Below, piece by piece: positions 18,783 through 28,571 of a DNA stretch of 64,000 nucleotides. How positions within the stretch are numbered: position 1 is the stretch's first letter; every line of letters begins with the position of its first letter. This stretch comes from Allorhizobium ampelinum S4 (GTDB lineage Bacteria; Pseudomonadota; Alphaproteobacteria; Rhizobiales; Rhizobiaceae). The notes under the pieces were generated by a model. The model saw only the letters and a program-made list of their open reading frames with translations, had not been told where the DNA came from and searched no databases. The translations under genes were made by a program, and so were the position numbers. The stretch lies in the NCBI RefSeq assembly GCF_000016285.1, contig NC_011981.1, positions 1-64,000 on the forward strand, read 5' to 3'.

Positions 18783-19625
18783 ATGCGGTCCTTCTTCGGT
18801 CAAATATTCAGGGACAGTGAAATGGCAGCGGGAACGATCATTCTGGTCGTCCTATTCGCCATCGCGGTTTTCGGGCCGATGGTCTGGCATTTCGATCCGC
18901 TCGAAGTGGACATTTTGACCGCCCTTTCACCGCCGGACTGGTCGCATCCAATGGGAACGGATGATGTCGGTCGCGATGTGCTGGCCCGCTTCATGAGCGG
19001 CGCACGGGTTTCATTGGCCGTGTCGTGCGCGGTAACAGTTCTCGCCACGCTGCTTGGCGGGGGGCTTGGCCTGGTGGCCGGTTTTTCAGGCGGCTGGTTT
19101 GACCTTGCCGTTTCGCGGATCATGGATGCAATCTTATCCTTTCCGCCGTTGATCCTGGCCATGGCAGTCGCGATCGGGCTCGGTCCCGGTGTTATTTCAG
19201 CCGTGTTCGGCATCGTTCTGGCGGCGATCCCCTGGTTTTATCGCCTGCTTCGCAGCGAGGTGCTGCGCATTCGCAATCTCTCCTATATCGATGCGGCGCG
19301 CGCCCTCGGCGTATCCCGGCTCAGCATCCTGCGTCGTCACGTCCTGCCTCAGGCGGTTTCGACGGTTTTGATCCAGGCGTCGTCGGTCTTCAGCTTCGCG
19401 ATCTTGACGCTGGCAGCGCTCGGCTTTGTCGGCCTCGGCATCCAGCCGCCGCTGCCCGAATGGGGAACGATGATCACGGAAGGCCTCGCCTATGCGCTGA
19501 CAGGGCAATGGTGGCTCGGCCTTTTCCCCGGCCTTGGCATCTTCCTTCTGGCTGCATCCGCGAACCTGATCGCCGACCGCCTCCGCGAATATTACGATCC
19601 AAAATCCGCGAAGGGAGGGCATTAA
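18783..19625 (+). CDS. Peptide-type ABC transporter permease (DppC-like)
   Basis: This inner-membrane permease of about 280 residues has an N-terminal transmembrane helix (TIILVVLFAIAVFGPMV), the DppC-type HPMGTDDVGRDVLARFMSGAR segment, four more hydrophobic helices and the EAA-loop pattern DAARALGVSRLSILRRHVLPQ that docks the ATPases. The ATG at 18783 has a strong AAAGGA site. An upstream in-frame ATG at 18732 lacks one. It heads the block of four transporter genes. Confidence 0.92.
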   Translation: MRSFFGQIFRDSEMAAGTIILVVLFAIAVFGPMVWHFDPLEVDILTALSPPDWSHPMGTDDVGRDVLARFMSGARVSLAVSCAVTVLATLLGGGLGLVAGFSGGWFDLAVSRIMDAILSFPPLILAMAVAIGLGPGVISAVFGIVLAAIPWFYRLLRSEVLRIRNLSYIDAARALGVSRLSILRRHVLPQAVSTVLIQASSVFSFAILTLAALGFVGLGIQPPLPEWGTMITEGLAYALTGQWWLGLFPGLGIFLLAASANLIADRLREYYDPKSAKGGH

Positions 19626-19627
19626 AC

Positions 19628-20629
19628 ATGCTTCGCTTCATCGTGGAACGGGTCTTTTCGGCGCTGTTGACGCTTTTGGGCGCCTCCCTTATTGCCTTCA
19701 TCGTGCTGCGCGCCGTGCCGACAAACCCCGCACGTCTCATTGCTGGCCCCTTCGCGACAGACGAGGTCATCGGGCAGGTGGAGGCAGCGCTTGGCCTCAA
19801 TAAGCCGCTTTACATACAATATGCTGATTATATTGTCGGATTTGTCAGAGGCGACTGGGGGTTCTCCTATAGCGCCGGCCAGCCGGTGCTTCAGCAGATC
19901 GGGCAACGCCTGCCAGCTAGCGCGGAACTCGCGCTTTACGCCTTTCTCTTTGCCTTCATTGGCGCGATATTCCTGACGGTGTTTTCCGTCTTTGCGCGTT
20001 CGCGCTGGCTCGATCGGTTGCTGCGTGGCTCTGCTTTCGTTTTTGTTGGCGTTCCCCCTTTCTGGATCGCGCTGCTTTTCCTGATCGTCTTTTCGGAGAA
20101 TCTCGGCTGGTTCCCAGGTCCTGTTGGGCGTGGCGATGCGCCTCCGGTGGTCGTGACAGGGCTCTATAGTATAGACTTCCTGCTCGGCGGCGACGTGTCC
20201 GGGTTCTTCGGCGCGCTTCACTATCTGGCGCTTCCGAGTGTGACGCTCGCGCTCGGATCGCTCGGTTATCTTATCCGGCTACTGCGCGCCAATCTGCTCG
20301 ATACGGCAAACGAACCGTTTGTCACGGTGCTCCACGCCAAAGGCGTTCGGGGCCTTGTGATTGCATTTGGCCATGTGTTGCCGAATGCCTTCTTGCCAAC
20401 GCTCACGGCTGGTGGGTTGATCCTTGCTCAGTTGCTGGGCGGGTCCGTGCTAGTCGAGCGCATCTATACCTGGCCCGGTGTCGGCGGGTTGGTGATTGAT
20501 GGTATCCTCAGGCAGGATTATGCTGTGGTGCAGGCCTTCATCCTCTTAAGCGCGTTGATCTATATCGTCGTCAACTTCCTTATTGACATCCTTTACGGTG
20601 TTGTCGATCCAAGGGTGAGGCGCTCATGA
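19628..20629 (+). CDS. Peptide-type ABC transporter permease (DppB-like)
   Basis: The 333-residue inner-membrane protein begins MLRFIVERVFSALLTLLGAS, the usual DppB start, with six predicted membrane spans and the EAA-loop-like segment LHAKGVRGLVIAFGHVLPNAF. It pairs with the preceding DppC-like subunit to form the channel. The next gene starts inside its stop codon. Confidence 0.92.
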   Translation: MLRFIVERVFSALLTLLGASLIAFIVLRAVPTNPARLIAGPFATDEVIGQVEAALGLNKPLYIQYADYIVGFVRGDWGFSYSAGQPVLQQIGQRLPASAELALYAFLFAFIGAIFLTVFSVFARSRWLDRLLRGSAFVFVGVPPFWIALLFLIVFSENLGWFPGPVGRGDAPPVVVTGLYSIDFLLGGDVSGFFGALHYLALPSVTLALGSLGYLIRLLRANLLDTANEPFVTVLHAKGVRGLVIAFGHVLPNAFLPTLTAGGLILAQLLGGSVLVERIYTWPGVGGLVIDGILRQDYAVVQAFILLSALIYIVVNFLIDILYGVVDPRVRRS

Positions 20630-21648
20630 CCATGAACACTCAACCTTCCTCCACCGCCGCGCTTCTGACCGTCTCCGATCTGAACACGACCTTCGACACG
20701 GCGCGCGGCCTCGTCAACAGTGTGGATGGAGTATCGTTTTCCATTGCTCCGGGTAAGACGCTCGGTCTCGTGGGCGAATCCGGTTCGGGTAAATCAGTGA
20801 CCAGCCTCTCGTTGATGCGCCTCATCGAACGCAGTAACGGCCGGATCGAAGGCGGCTCCATGCTGTTTAAAAGCCGAAACGGCGAGGTCGATCTTGTGGG
20901 GCTGCCGGAAAAGGAGATGCGGAGCATTCGCGGCAACGAAATCGCGATGGTATTCCAAGAGCCGATGACCAGTCTCGATCCTGTCTGGCGGGTCGGCAAG
21001 CAAATCGCCGAGGCCGTCCGGCTACACCAGGGGGCCAGCAAGGCCGAGGCACGCCACCGTGCCATCGAAATGCTGCGTCTGGTTGGCATTCCAGCCCCCG
21101 AGAAGCGTGTCGATGACTATCCCCACCAGATGTCGGGCGGAATGCGCCAGCGCGTGATGATCGCAATTGCGCTGTCCTGTCGCCCATCACTGCTGATTGC
21201 AGATGAGCCGACAACGGCGCTAGACGTGACGATCCAGGCGCAGATTATCGACCTTATCAAGCGCCTGCAGGTCGAGATCGGCATGTCTGTTCTTTTCATC
21301 ACCCACAATATGGGCGTGATCGCGCAGGTCGCTGATCACGTGGCTGTCATGTATGCCGGGCAGATCGTGGAGCATGGCCCGGTGCGACGGATTTTTTCCA
21401 ATCCCCGCCATCCCTACACGATCGGCCTGTTGAATTCGATCCCGCGCAAAGGGGCTGTGGGCAGCGACGGTCGCCTGCAAGCGATCGGAGGCATTCCCCC
21501 CAGTCCCTTCGACCTTCCGACGGGCTGTCGCTTCGCGCCTCGTTGCACATTCGCGACGGACGACTGTTCCCGCGCCAACCCACCGTTTGAAAGCGTGGAG
21601 GCTGATCACATCGTCCGCTGCTTGCACTGGAAGGAGGTCGCGCCATGA
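20626..21648 (+). CDS. Peptide-type ABC transporter ATP-binding protein (DppD-like)
   Basis: The 340-residue ATPase has Walker A GESGSGKS, signature MSGGMRQR, Walker [13 protein letters not shown] and the C-terminal oligopeptide/HPY extension with the Cys-containing [14 protein letters not shown], which in relatives binds an iron-sulphur cluster. It overlaps both neighbours by ATGA junctions, so its synthesis is probably coupled to theirs. Confidence 0.94.
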   Translation: MTMNTQPSSTAALLTVSDLNTTFDTARGLVNSVDGVSFSIAPGKTLGLVGESGSGKSVTSLSLMRLIERSNGRIEGGSMLFKSRNGEVDLVGLPEKEMRSIRGNEIAMVFQEPMTSLDPVWRVGKQIAEAVRLHQGASKAEARHRAIEMLRLVGIPAPEKRVDDYPHQMSGGMRQRVMIAIALSCRPSLLIADEPTTALDVTIQAQIIDLIKRLQVEIGMSVLFITHNMGVIAQVADHVAVMYAGQIVEHGPVRRIFSNPRHPYTIGLLNSIPRKGAVGSDGRLQAIGGIPPSPFDLPTGCRFAPRCTFATDDCSRANPPFESVEADHIVRCLHWKEVAP

Positions 21649-22625
21649 GTGACAAACCCGATCTTCTGGTTATTGAAAACCTCGTCAAGCGCTTTCCGGT
21701 GAAGCGCGATACGTTTTTCGGCCCCGCCCGCTATGTCCATGCTGTCGCGGATGTGAACTTTTCCGTGCGCAGAGGCGAGACGGTTGGCCTTGTCGGCGAA
21801 TCTGGATCGGGAAAGACCACCATAGGCCGACTGGTCATGCGTCTGGATGAGCCAAGCAGTGGCAATATCGTCTTCGACACGCAGAATATTGGAAATCTTG
21901 TCGAGCGCGATACCCTGCCTTTTCGCAAGCGCATTCAGATGATTTTCCAGGACCCATTTTCGAGCCTCAACCCGCGGATGCGGGTGGGCGCGCAGATTGC
22001 GGAAGGGCTTGAAGTGCATGGCATTGGCAACAAGGCGGACCGCGTGCGCCGCGTGACGGAGATGCTGGATCTGGTCGGCCTGCCGGTGGATGCCGCAAGC
22101 CGTTACCCGCACGAGTTTTCCGGCGGCCAGCGTCAGCGCATCGTGATTGCCCGCGCGCTGATCGTTGAGCCCGAATTCGTTGTGGCCGATGAGCCTGTCT
22201 CAGCGCTTGATGTGTCCGTCCAGGCACAGGTTCTGAACCTCCTGCAGGATCTTAAAGAGAGGCTACATCTGACGATGCTGTTCATCTCGCACGATCTCGC
22301 TGTCGTGGAGCATTTATGCGACCGCGTCGTGGTGCTTTATCTTGGGCGGGTGATGGAGATTGCGCCTCGCGACGCGCTATATGAGCGCCCGCGCCATCCC
22401 TATACGGAGGCGCTTCTTTCGGCCTCGCCTGTTCCAGACCCTGACCACCAGCCGATCCGCGCCATGACAGAGGGTGATCTTCCCAATCCGATCGATCAGC
22501 CGAGCGGCTGCGTATTCCGAACACGGTGCCGTTACGCCATGCCGGCTTGCGCGCAAACCGTGCCGCCCTTGCTGGCGGTGGGTCTCGATCATGTGACGGC
22601 CTGCCTGCGCGATGATATCCTTTAG
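21645..22625 (+). CDS. Peptide-type ABC transporter ATP-binding protein (DppF-like)
   Basis: The second 326-residue ATPase of the importer has Walker [10 protein letters not shown], signature FSGGQRQR, Walker [13 protein letters not shown] and the C-terminal Cys cluster [14 protein letters not shown]. It completes a five-part importer (binding protein, two permeases, two ATPases) whose binding-protein gene lies about 7 kb upstream in the same operon. Confidence 0.94.
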   Translation: MSDKPDLLVIENLVKRFPVKRDTFFGPARYVHAVADVNFSVRRGETVGLVGESGSGKTTIGRLVMRLDEPSSGNIVFDTQNIGNLVERDTLPFRKRIQMIFQDPFSSLNPRMRVGAQIAEGLEVHGIGNKADRVRRVTEMLDLVGLPVDAASRYPHEFSGGQRQRIVIARALIVEPEFVVADEPVSALDVSVQAQVLNLLQDLKERLHLTMLFISHDLAVVEHLCDRVVVLYLGRVMEIAPRDALYERPRHPYTEALLSASPVPDPDHQPIRAMTEGDLPNPIDQPSGCVFRTRCRYAMPACAQTVPPLLAVGLDHVTACLRDDIL

Positions 22626-22679
22626 CAGAGTTATGCCGAAACCGGGTCCACCACAGATAGCAATTAAGGGAACGTTCGA

Positions 22680-23708
22680 ATGCGTACCAACAAGGTTATT
22701 CATGTTATCGGGGTCCACGCGGAAGGGGAGGTTGGCGATGTGATTGTCGGTGGCGTCTCACCCCCACCGGGTGACACGCTTTGGGAGCAGTCGCGTTTTA
22801 TTGCCAGCGACGAGACCTTGCGAAACTTTGTGCTGAATGAGCCACGCGGCGGGGTGTTCCGGCATGTCAATCTGCTGGTCCCGCCGAAAGACCCGCGCGC
22901 CCAGATGGGCTTCATTATCATGGAGCCAGCCGACACGCCGCCGATGTCAGGCTCGAACTCTATCTGTGTTTCGACCGCCATTCTCGACAGCGGCATCATT
23001 TCGATGCAGGAACCGCTAACGCATATGGTCCTGGAAGCACCAGGCGGTGTCATCGAGGTGACGGCAGAATGTGCCAATGGCAAGGCCGAGCGGATCAATG
23101 TGCTGAATGTGGCTTCTTTCGTAACACGGCTCGCCGCCGCGCTGGAAGTCGAGGGGCTCGGCACCCTGACGGTCGATACCGCCTATGGCGGCGACAGTTT
23201 CGTGATTGTCGATGCGATCGGCCTCGGCTTCTCGCTCAAGCCCGACGAGGCGAGGGAACTGGCGGAACTCGGTATGAAGATCACCGCTGCCGCCAATGAA
23301 CAGCTCGGGTTCGTGCATCCGTGTAATGCGGATTGGAACCATATCTCCTTCTGCCAGATGACTACGCCAATCACGCGCGAAAACGGCATCCTGACTGGCA
23401 AGAGCGCCGTTGCGATCCGTCCCGGCAAGATCGATCGCTCTCCAACGGGAACCGGCTGTTCTGCCCGACTTGCCGTCATGCATGCGCGGGGAGAAATCGG
23501 AATTGGTGAGACCTATATCGGGCGCTCGATCATTGACTCCGAATTCAAGTGCCACATCGACTCTCTTACAGAGATTGGGGGGCTTAGCGCCATTCGCCCC
23601 GTCATTTCCGGCCGCGCCTGGATAACCGGAGTGTCCCAGTTGATGCTCGACCCGACAGACCCGTGGCCGTCAGGCTACCAGCTTTCGGATACCTGGCCAG
23701 CGATTTGA
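22680..23708 (+). CDS. Proline racemase-superfamily protein with Ser90/Thr256 in place of the catalytic cysteines
   Basis: The 342-residue protein aligns with proline racemase, 4-hydroxyproline 2-epimerase and trans-3-hydroxy-L-proline dehydratase. The first catalytic position, Cys in MCGHN-type motifs, is Ser90 in [11 protein letters not shown]. The second, Cys in DRSPCGTG, is Thr256 in [11 protein letters not shown]. Known pairs are Cys/Cys (racemase, epimerase), Ser/Cys (epimerases) and Cys/Thr (dehydratases). Ser/Thr is none of these. Acid-base chemistry by Cys thiolates is therefore impossible, and a dehydratase-like or new reaction is more likely. It ends the operon with hyuAB and the importer, and the nearby Ldh-type reductase could act on its product. 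Confidence 0.85.
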   Translation: MRTNKVIHVIGVHAEGEVGDVIVGGVSPPPGDTLWEQSRFIASDETLRNFVLNEPRGGVFRHVNLLVPPKDPRAQMGFIIMEPADTPPMSGSNSICVSTAILDSGIISMQEPLTHMVLEAPGGVIEVTAECANGKAERINVLNVASFVTRLAAALEVEGLGTLTVDTAYGGDSFVIVDAIGLGFSLKPDEARELAELGMKITAAANEQLGFVHPCNADWNHISFCQMTTPITRENGILTGKSAVAIRPGKIDRSPTGTGCSARLAVMHARGEIGIGETYIGRSIIDSEFKCHIDSLTEIGGLSAIRPVISGRAWITGVSQLMLDPTDPWPSGYQLSDTWPAI

Positions 23709-23846
23709 ACCAAGACAGGGCTATCACGGCGTTGTTGCAGCGTTCAGCGACAGGTGATCATTCAGTCTTTGATGGGACGCTTATTTGGTTGCTCGGCACT
23801 GTAAACTTATCGCCTTGAACGCAACATCTGGGCGTGAGGAATTAGT

Positions 23847-24564
23847 TCATGCGGCGTGAAGGCGTGCGATTTGGTGCCATGCTTGCATGGCTTCGGTTCG
23901 CAGTTCGCGATGGTGGACGGATGGAATATCGTGGCGGGGAATGTGAAAAAGGTTGGTGATCGGGTCATGGATGGAAACGAAACGCTGAAGATGTCGTGTT
24001 GACTTGAAGCGCTTCATGATCCTCTCCCGTCGTCGGACGGGCTGATGAGAGTTTTCCGCCCGATTGTTCAATCCCTTGTGAGAACGATGCTCAATGCCGG
24101 GCATGACCTCCCGCTTTGCTGCACCATAGGATCGTAGTTTGTCGTTAATCATCACACGCGGCGCACGGCCTTGGGCTTTCAGGAGCTTGCGCATCAAACG
24201 TTTTACCGTCTTGGCATTGCGGCGGTTTTGCACCAGCACGTCGAGAACAAAGCCATACTGATCAACGGCGCGCCAAAGCCAGTGTTTCTTTCCACCGATG
24301 GTGATGACAACCTCATCGAGATGCCACTTATCACCGAGCCTGCCGGCAGATCGCTTGCGGATATCATTGGCAAAGTGTCTGCCGAATTTCTCAGCCCAGA
24401 ACTGCAACGGTTTGATGAGAGACGATGATGCCACGCAGTGCCAGCAGATCCTCGACCATACGCAGGCTCAGCGGAAACCGGAAATACAGCCAAACTGCAT
24501 GGGCAATCACTTCCGCTGGAAATCGGTGGCGACGATAAAGAGGATCACGGCTAGATCTGGTCAT
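23847..24564 (-). pseudogene. IS6-family (IS240-group) transposase, frameshifted
   Basis: The gene starts at 24564 (MTRSSRDPLYRRHRFPAEVI), but the frame breaks near 24405 where one extra base (T in the coding strand) follows HQTV. Removing it restores TVQFWAEKFGRHF and the long catalytic frame with WHLDEVVITIGG, RVMINDKLRSYG and NRAENSHQPVRRRER, ending at 23847. The span of 718 nt is one more than 239 codons, which agrees. Convincing terminal inverted repeats or target duplications were not found. A GGCACTG at 23795 is only a weak end candidate. It lies between the two transporter operons. Confidence 0.85.
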
Positions 24565-24716
24565 GTAGCCAGATTCCTCATTTTGATCGATGTCCGGTTA
24601 ACGTTACGATGCCGTGCCGCGTCCCCTGCCGCCCGTTTTGCCCTCTTCACACCCGCCGGACCCATCCAAATTCGATGGCGGCGGCGTGCTCCGTTCTATC
24701 CGGCCCCCACAACTCC

Positions 24717-25697
24717 TCACGCTCCCCGAAAATGGCAGGCAACCGCGTGCACGTCGCCTTGCAAAACCGGAACCTCCGCCGCGCAGCGGTCTTCGGCGCG
24801 TGGACAGCGGGTGCGGAACACACAGCCGGAAGGGGGAGACATCGGGCTTGGCAATTCCCCTTCCAGCGGGATCACGATCTTTTCGCGCTCCAGCTTGGGA
24901 TCGGGAATGGGAATCGCAGAGAGCAGCGCCTGCGTGTAGGGATGCTGCGGATTGGCATAGAGCGTATCGCGATCGGCAATCTCGACCGTGCGGCCAAGAT
25001 ACATCACCATTACCCGTGTTGAGATGTGTTTGACGACACTCAGATCATGGGCAATGAAAATCAGCGCCAGCCCCAGATTCTTTTGCAGATCCATCAACAG
25101 GTTGATCACCTGCGCCTGAATGGATACATCCAGCGCCGAGACCGGCTCATCGCAGATGATCAGCTTTGGCTCGACAATCAAGGCGCGGGCAATGCCGATG
25201 CGCTGACACTGACCGCCGGAAAACTCGTGCGGATAGCGGTTGATCAGGCTGGGCAGCAGGCCTACCTGATCCATGGCCGCCTGCACCCGCGCCTTGATCT
25301 CCTTGGAGGACAGGCCGTGGTGATGGGTGATCAGCGTCTCTGAAATGATCTGGCCCACTGTCATGCGCGGATTGAGGCTGGCCAGAGGGTCTTGAAAGAT
25401 CATCTGGATATCAGCGCGATGTTTCAACATTTCTCGTGGTGACAGGCGCAAAAGATCCGTATTGCCCTGCCAGATCACGCTGCCCGAGGCATCCAGCATA
25501 CGGATGATGGCGCGGGCGAGGGTGGATTTTCCGCTGCCGGATTCGCCGACAATGCCCAGCGTTTCGCCAGCCCGCAGCTCAAAATTCACGCCATTGACGG
25601 CATGCAGGATACGCGGCTTCTGCCATGGAAAACCGCCAGTTTTGCGCTCAAAGGTCACATGCAGGTTCTCAGCCTTGAGAAGTGGTGCTGTGCTCAT
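24717..25697 (-). CDS. oppF: Oligopeptide ABC transporter ATP-binding protein (OppF-like)
   Basis: This ATPase of 326 residues has Walker [10 protein letters not shown], Walker [13 protein letters not shown] and a C-terminal CVFRTRCPRAEDRC cluster. The signature reads FSGGQCQR rather than FSGGQRQR, an Arg-to-Cys change just after the signature that is unusual but not clearly disabling. Its start overlaps the oppD stop by ATGA. It is the last gene of the minus-strand operon. Confidence 0.93.
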   Translation of the reverse strand: MSTAPLLKAENLHVTFERKTGGFPWQKPRILHAVNGVNFELRAGETLGIVGESGSGKSTLARAIIRMLDASGSVIWQGNTDLLRLSPREMLKHRADIQMIFQDPLASLNPRMTVGQIISETLITHHHGLSSKEIKARVQAAMDQVGLLPSLINRYPHEFSGGQCQRIGIARALIVEPKLIICDEPVSALDVSIQAQVINLLMDLQKNLGLALIFIAHDLSVVKHISTRVMVMYLGRTVEIADRDTLYANPQHPYTQALLSAIPIPDPKLEREKIVIPLEGELPSPMSPPSGCVFRTRCPRAEDRCAAEVPVLQGDVHAVACHFRGA

Positions 25698-26662
25698 ACC
25701 AATTCCTCCACGGGGCGTGTGCATGCGCGGGCGCGATCTGGCGCGAAATTTTCAAGCGGAGGCGGTGCAACGTTGCACTCGGCAATCACATAATCGCACC
25801 GGGGCGAAAAGGGACAGCCACGCGGCATGTTCATCATATTTGGCGGCACGCCGGGAATGGTGCGCAGCCTCTCATCCTCGCGATCCACACGGGGAATGGC
25901 GCGCAGCAAGCCTTGGGTATAGGGATGCGATGGCGATGCAAACAGCGCTTCCGCTGGTCCCGTTTCCATTACCCGGCCACCGTAAAGCACCAGAACCCGC
26001 TCGCAGGAGCCTGCCACCACACCGAGATCGTGCGTGACCAAAATCATTGCCATGCCGAATTCGGATTGCAAATCGCGCAGCAGCCCCATGATCTGCGCCT
26101 GCACGGTCACATCGAGGGCAGTGGTCGGCTCATCGGCAATCAATAGATCGGGGCGACAGAGCAGGGCCATGGCAATCATCACCCGCTGACGCATGCCGCC
26201 GGAAAATTCATGCGGATAAAGCCGGATGCGGGATTTGGCATCGGGGATTTTCACCGCATCCAGCATGCGGATGCATTCCACCATGGCATCGCGCTTGGAC
26301 ATACCCTTTTGATAGATCAGCACCTCAGCCATCTGATCGGAGATGCGCATATAGGGGTTGAGCGAGGTCATCGGGTCTTGAAACACCATGGCAATGCGCG
26401 CGCCGCGAATGGGGTTGAGCACTGCGGCAGGCGCATTGAGGATTTCCTGACCGTCAAACAGCACCGAGCCGGAGGCCCTGCCATTGCGCGCCAAAAGCCC
26501 CATGATGGCAAAGGAGGCCTGACTTTTGCCAGAGCCGCTTTCGCCAACAATCCCAAGCGTTTCACCGCGATTGAGTGTCAGATTCAGGCCTTGTACGGCC
26601 TTCACTTGGCCGTCTGGCGTATCAAAACCCACAGAGAGATCGGTAATCTTGAGCAGGGTCAT
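25694..26662 (-). CDS. oppD: Oligopeptide ABC transporter ATP-binding protein (OppD-like)
   Basis: The 322-residue ATPase begins [19 protein letters not shown]. It has Walker A GESGSGKS, signature FSGGMRQR, Walker [13 protein letters not shown] and the C-terminal [14 protein letters not shown] extension. The start at 26662 sits one base after the oppC stop. A longer open frame upstream is oppC sequence in the wrong frame. Confidence 0.93.
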   Translation of the reverse strand: MTLLKITDLSVGFDTPDGQVKAVQGLNLTLNRGETLGIVGESGSGKSQASFAIMGLLARNGRASGSVLFDGQEILNAPAAVLNPIRGARIAMVFQDPMTSLNPYMRISDQMAEVLIYQKGMSKRDAMVECIRMLDAVKIPDAKSRIRLYPHEFSGGMRQRVMIAMALLCRPDLLIADEPTTALDVTVQAQIMGLLRDLQSEFGMAMILVTHDLGVVAGSCERVLVLYGGRVMETGPAEALFASPSHPYTQGLLRAIPRVDREDERLRTIPGVPPNMMNMPRGCPFSPRCDYVIAECNVAPPPLENFAPDRARACTRPVEELV

Positions 26663-26663
26663 A

Positions 26664-27590
26664 TCAGCGATCCTTCGGGTCCAGCGCGTCGCGCAAACCG
26701 TCTCCAACGAAATAGAAGGAAAACAGCGTGATAATGAAGAAAAACAGCGGTGCCGCCAGTTGCCACAAGGTGCCATGGGTCATGCTGCCAGCCCCTTCAG
26801 AAATCATCGCCCCCCAACTGGTCAACGGCTCTTGAATGCCAAGGCCAAGGAAGCTGATAAAGCTCTCTGTCATGATCATGATCGGCACCAGCAAGGTGGC
26901 ATAGACCGTGACCACGCCCATCAGGTTGGGCAGGACATGCCGCAAGATGATCTTGATGGATGACACGCCCGTGGCCTGTGCTGCCTCGATATATTCCTTG
27001 GATTTGATGCTCAGGGTTTGACCGCGCACAATGCGGCTCATATCCAGCCACGACATCAAGCCAATGCCCACGAACAAAATGGTGGTGGAACGGCCAAACA
27101 TCACCAGCAGCAGAATCAGCACAAACATGTAGGGAATGGCCATCAAAATATCGACGGTGCGCATCATGATGCTATCGACAATACCGCCCGCGTAGCCGGA
27201 GATCGCACCATACAATGTGCCAACCACCACGGCAATCAGGCTGCCAATCAGCGCCACCGACATGGACACTTGAGTTGCCTGTACGGTGCGGGCAAACAGA
27301 TCGCGGCCCAGATCGTCGGTGCCAAAATAGTGACCATTTTCAAATGATGGACGGCCAAGATCAACCACCTGCCCCATCACCGAAAAATCCAGCTCATCAT
27401 TCGACCAATGGGCGAGATAAGAGCCCAAAAGGGCAAAAACGGCGACAAGACAGAGACCAATCAGGCCCGCAATCGCGGCCTTGTTGCGCATGAAGCGCCG
27501 TCTTGCATCGGCCCATGGGGAGCGGCCTCTGACGGTCTCGTCTCTCATTCGTGTCGCAAGCTTTTCCATCTGCGCTCTATCAACCATCAT
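26664..27590 (-). CDS. oppC: Oligopeptide ABC transporter permease (OppC-like)
   Basis: This inner-membrane permease of about 308 residues has an N-terminal cytoplasmic segment with a first helix at KAAIAGLIGLCLVAVF, the YFGTDDLGRDLFAR motif of OppC/DppC proteins and the EAA-type loop EAAQATGVSSIKIILRHVLPN. ATG codons at 27590 and 27587 are possible starts, and the first overlaps the oppB tail region closely. It pairs with OppB. Confidence 0.93.
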   Translation of the reverse strand: MMVDRAQMEKLATRMRDETVRGRSPWADARRRFMRNKAAIAGLIGLCLVAVFALLGSYLAHWSNDELDFSVMGQVVDLGRPSFENGHYFGTDDLGRDLFARTVQATQVSMSVALIGSLIAVVVGTLYGAISGYAGGIVDSIMMRTVDILMAIPYMFVLILLLVMFGRSTTILFVGIGLMSWLDMSRIVRGQTLSIKSKEYIEAAQATGVSSIKIILRHVLPNLMGVVTVYATLLVPIMIMTESFISFLGLGIQEPLTSWGAMISEGAGSMTHGTLWQLAAPLFFFIITLFSFYFVGDGLRDALDPKDR

Positions 27591-27594
27591 CGCA

Positions 27595-28518
27595 TCAGTA
27601 CCGGATTTTCGGATCAATCCACGCATAGAGAAGATCGACCACAAGGTTGAACAGAATTGTCAGGCCGCCGATGAGAATGGTTATGCCCATCATCACGGCA
27701 TAGTCACGGTTCAGCGCCGCATCGACGAAAAACTTGCCAATGCCGCCGGTTGAAAAATACATGTCCACCACCACAGATCCGGTGATCATGCTGACAAAGG
27801 CAGGCCCGAGATAGGAAATCACTGGCAGCAGCGCCGGAATGAGCGCGTGGCGAAAAATCACCACCCGTGCTGGTAGGCCCTTGGCGCGGGCAGTGCGGAT
27901 GTGGTTGGCATTCAGCACTTCCAGCATAGACGAGCGGGTGAGCCGCGAGATGGAGGCAATGAACAAGACTGAGAGTGAAATCACCGGCATGATCAGATAG
28001 GGCCATTGCCCACCCTCCCAGCCGCCGCCCGGCAACCAGCCAAGCCAAAGGGTGAAGATCAGAACCAGAATGGGTGCCAGCACAAAGCTTGGCAGCACAT
28101 GGGTGCCGATGGCGACCCCAACCGCCAGATAATCCAGCCAGCTATTGTGCCAAACGGCAGCACAGATGCCGAGGGCACCGCCAATCAAAACAGCCACCAC
28201 AAAGGAGATGCAGCCATAGGTCAGGGTAACGGGAAAGCCCTGCGCGATGATCTCATTGACCGTGCGGTCCTTGTAAATAAAGGAAGGCCCGAAATCGAAA
28301 TGGACAACAACGCCCCAGACGTAAGTGACAAGCTGCCGCCACAGCGGCGCATCAAGCCCGTACTTGGCATTGAGATTGGCCAGAATTTCCGGCGCTAGCG
28401 CCTTCTCTGTTGTGAATGGCCCACCGGGCGCCGCTTTCATCAGCAGGAAGGACGTAATAATCAGGATCAGCAGCGTCGGTATGGCAACCGCCAGACGCCT
28501 TAACACGTAAACTAACAT
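27595..28518 (-). CDS. oppB: Oligopeptide ABC transporter permease (OppB-like)
   Basis: The 307-residue permease starts MLVYVLRRLAVAIPTLLIL, typical of OppB, and has six membrane spans and the loop RTARAKGLPARVVIFRHALIP. It follows oppA after a gap holding a strong hairpin, a common arrangement that lets the binding protein be made in excess over the membrane parts. Confidence 0.93.
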   Translation of the reverse strand: MLVYVLRRLAVAIPTLLILIITSFLLMKAAPGGPFTTEKALAPEILANLNAKYGLDAPLWRQLVTYVWGVVVHFDFGPSFIYKDRTVNEIIAQGFPVTLTYGCISFVVAVLIGGALGICAAVWHNSWLDYLAVGVAIGTHVLPSFVLAPILVLIFTLWLGWLPGGGWEGGQWPYLIMPVISLSVLFIASISRLTRSSMLEVLNANHIRTARAKGLPARVVIFRHALIPALLPVISYLGPAFVSMITGSVVVDMYFSTGGIGKFFVDAALNRDYAVMMGITILIGGLTILFNLVVDLLYAWIDPKIRY

Positions 28519-28539
28519 TCTGGATCGCCCCGGTAAGAG

Positions 28540-28562
28540 GGGCAGCACATGGTGTGCTGCCC
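28540..28562 (-). terminator. Hairpin between oppA and oppB
   Basis: GGGCAGCACA and TGTGCTGCCC form a perfect 10-bp stem with a 3-base loop. There is no strong T-run, so it probably acts as a partial terminator or as a 3' stabiliser of the oppA message, favouring OppA over the other subunits. Confidence 0.6.
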
Positions 28563-28571
28563 TTTACAGCA

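Noticed and set aside
23795..24618. Terminal inverted repeats for the second IS6-type element
   Set aside because: GGCACTG at 23795 and GGCACGG (complement near 24618) are too short and too weak, and no flanking duplication exists. Only the gene is annotated.
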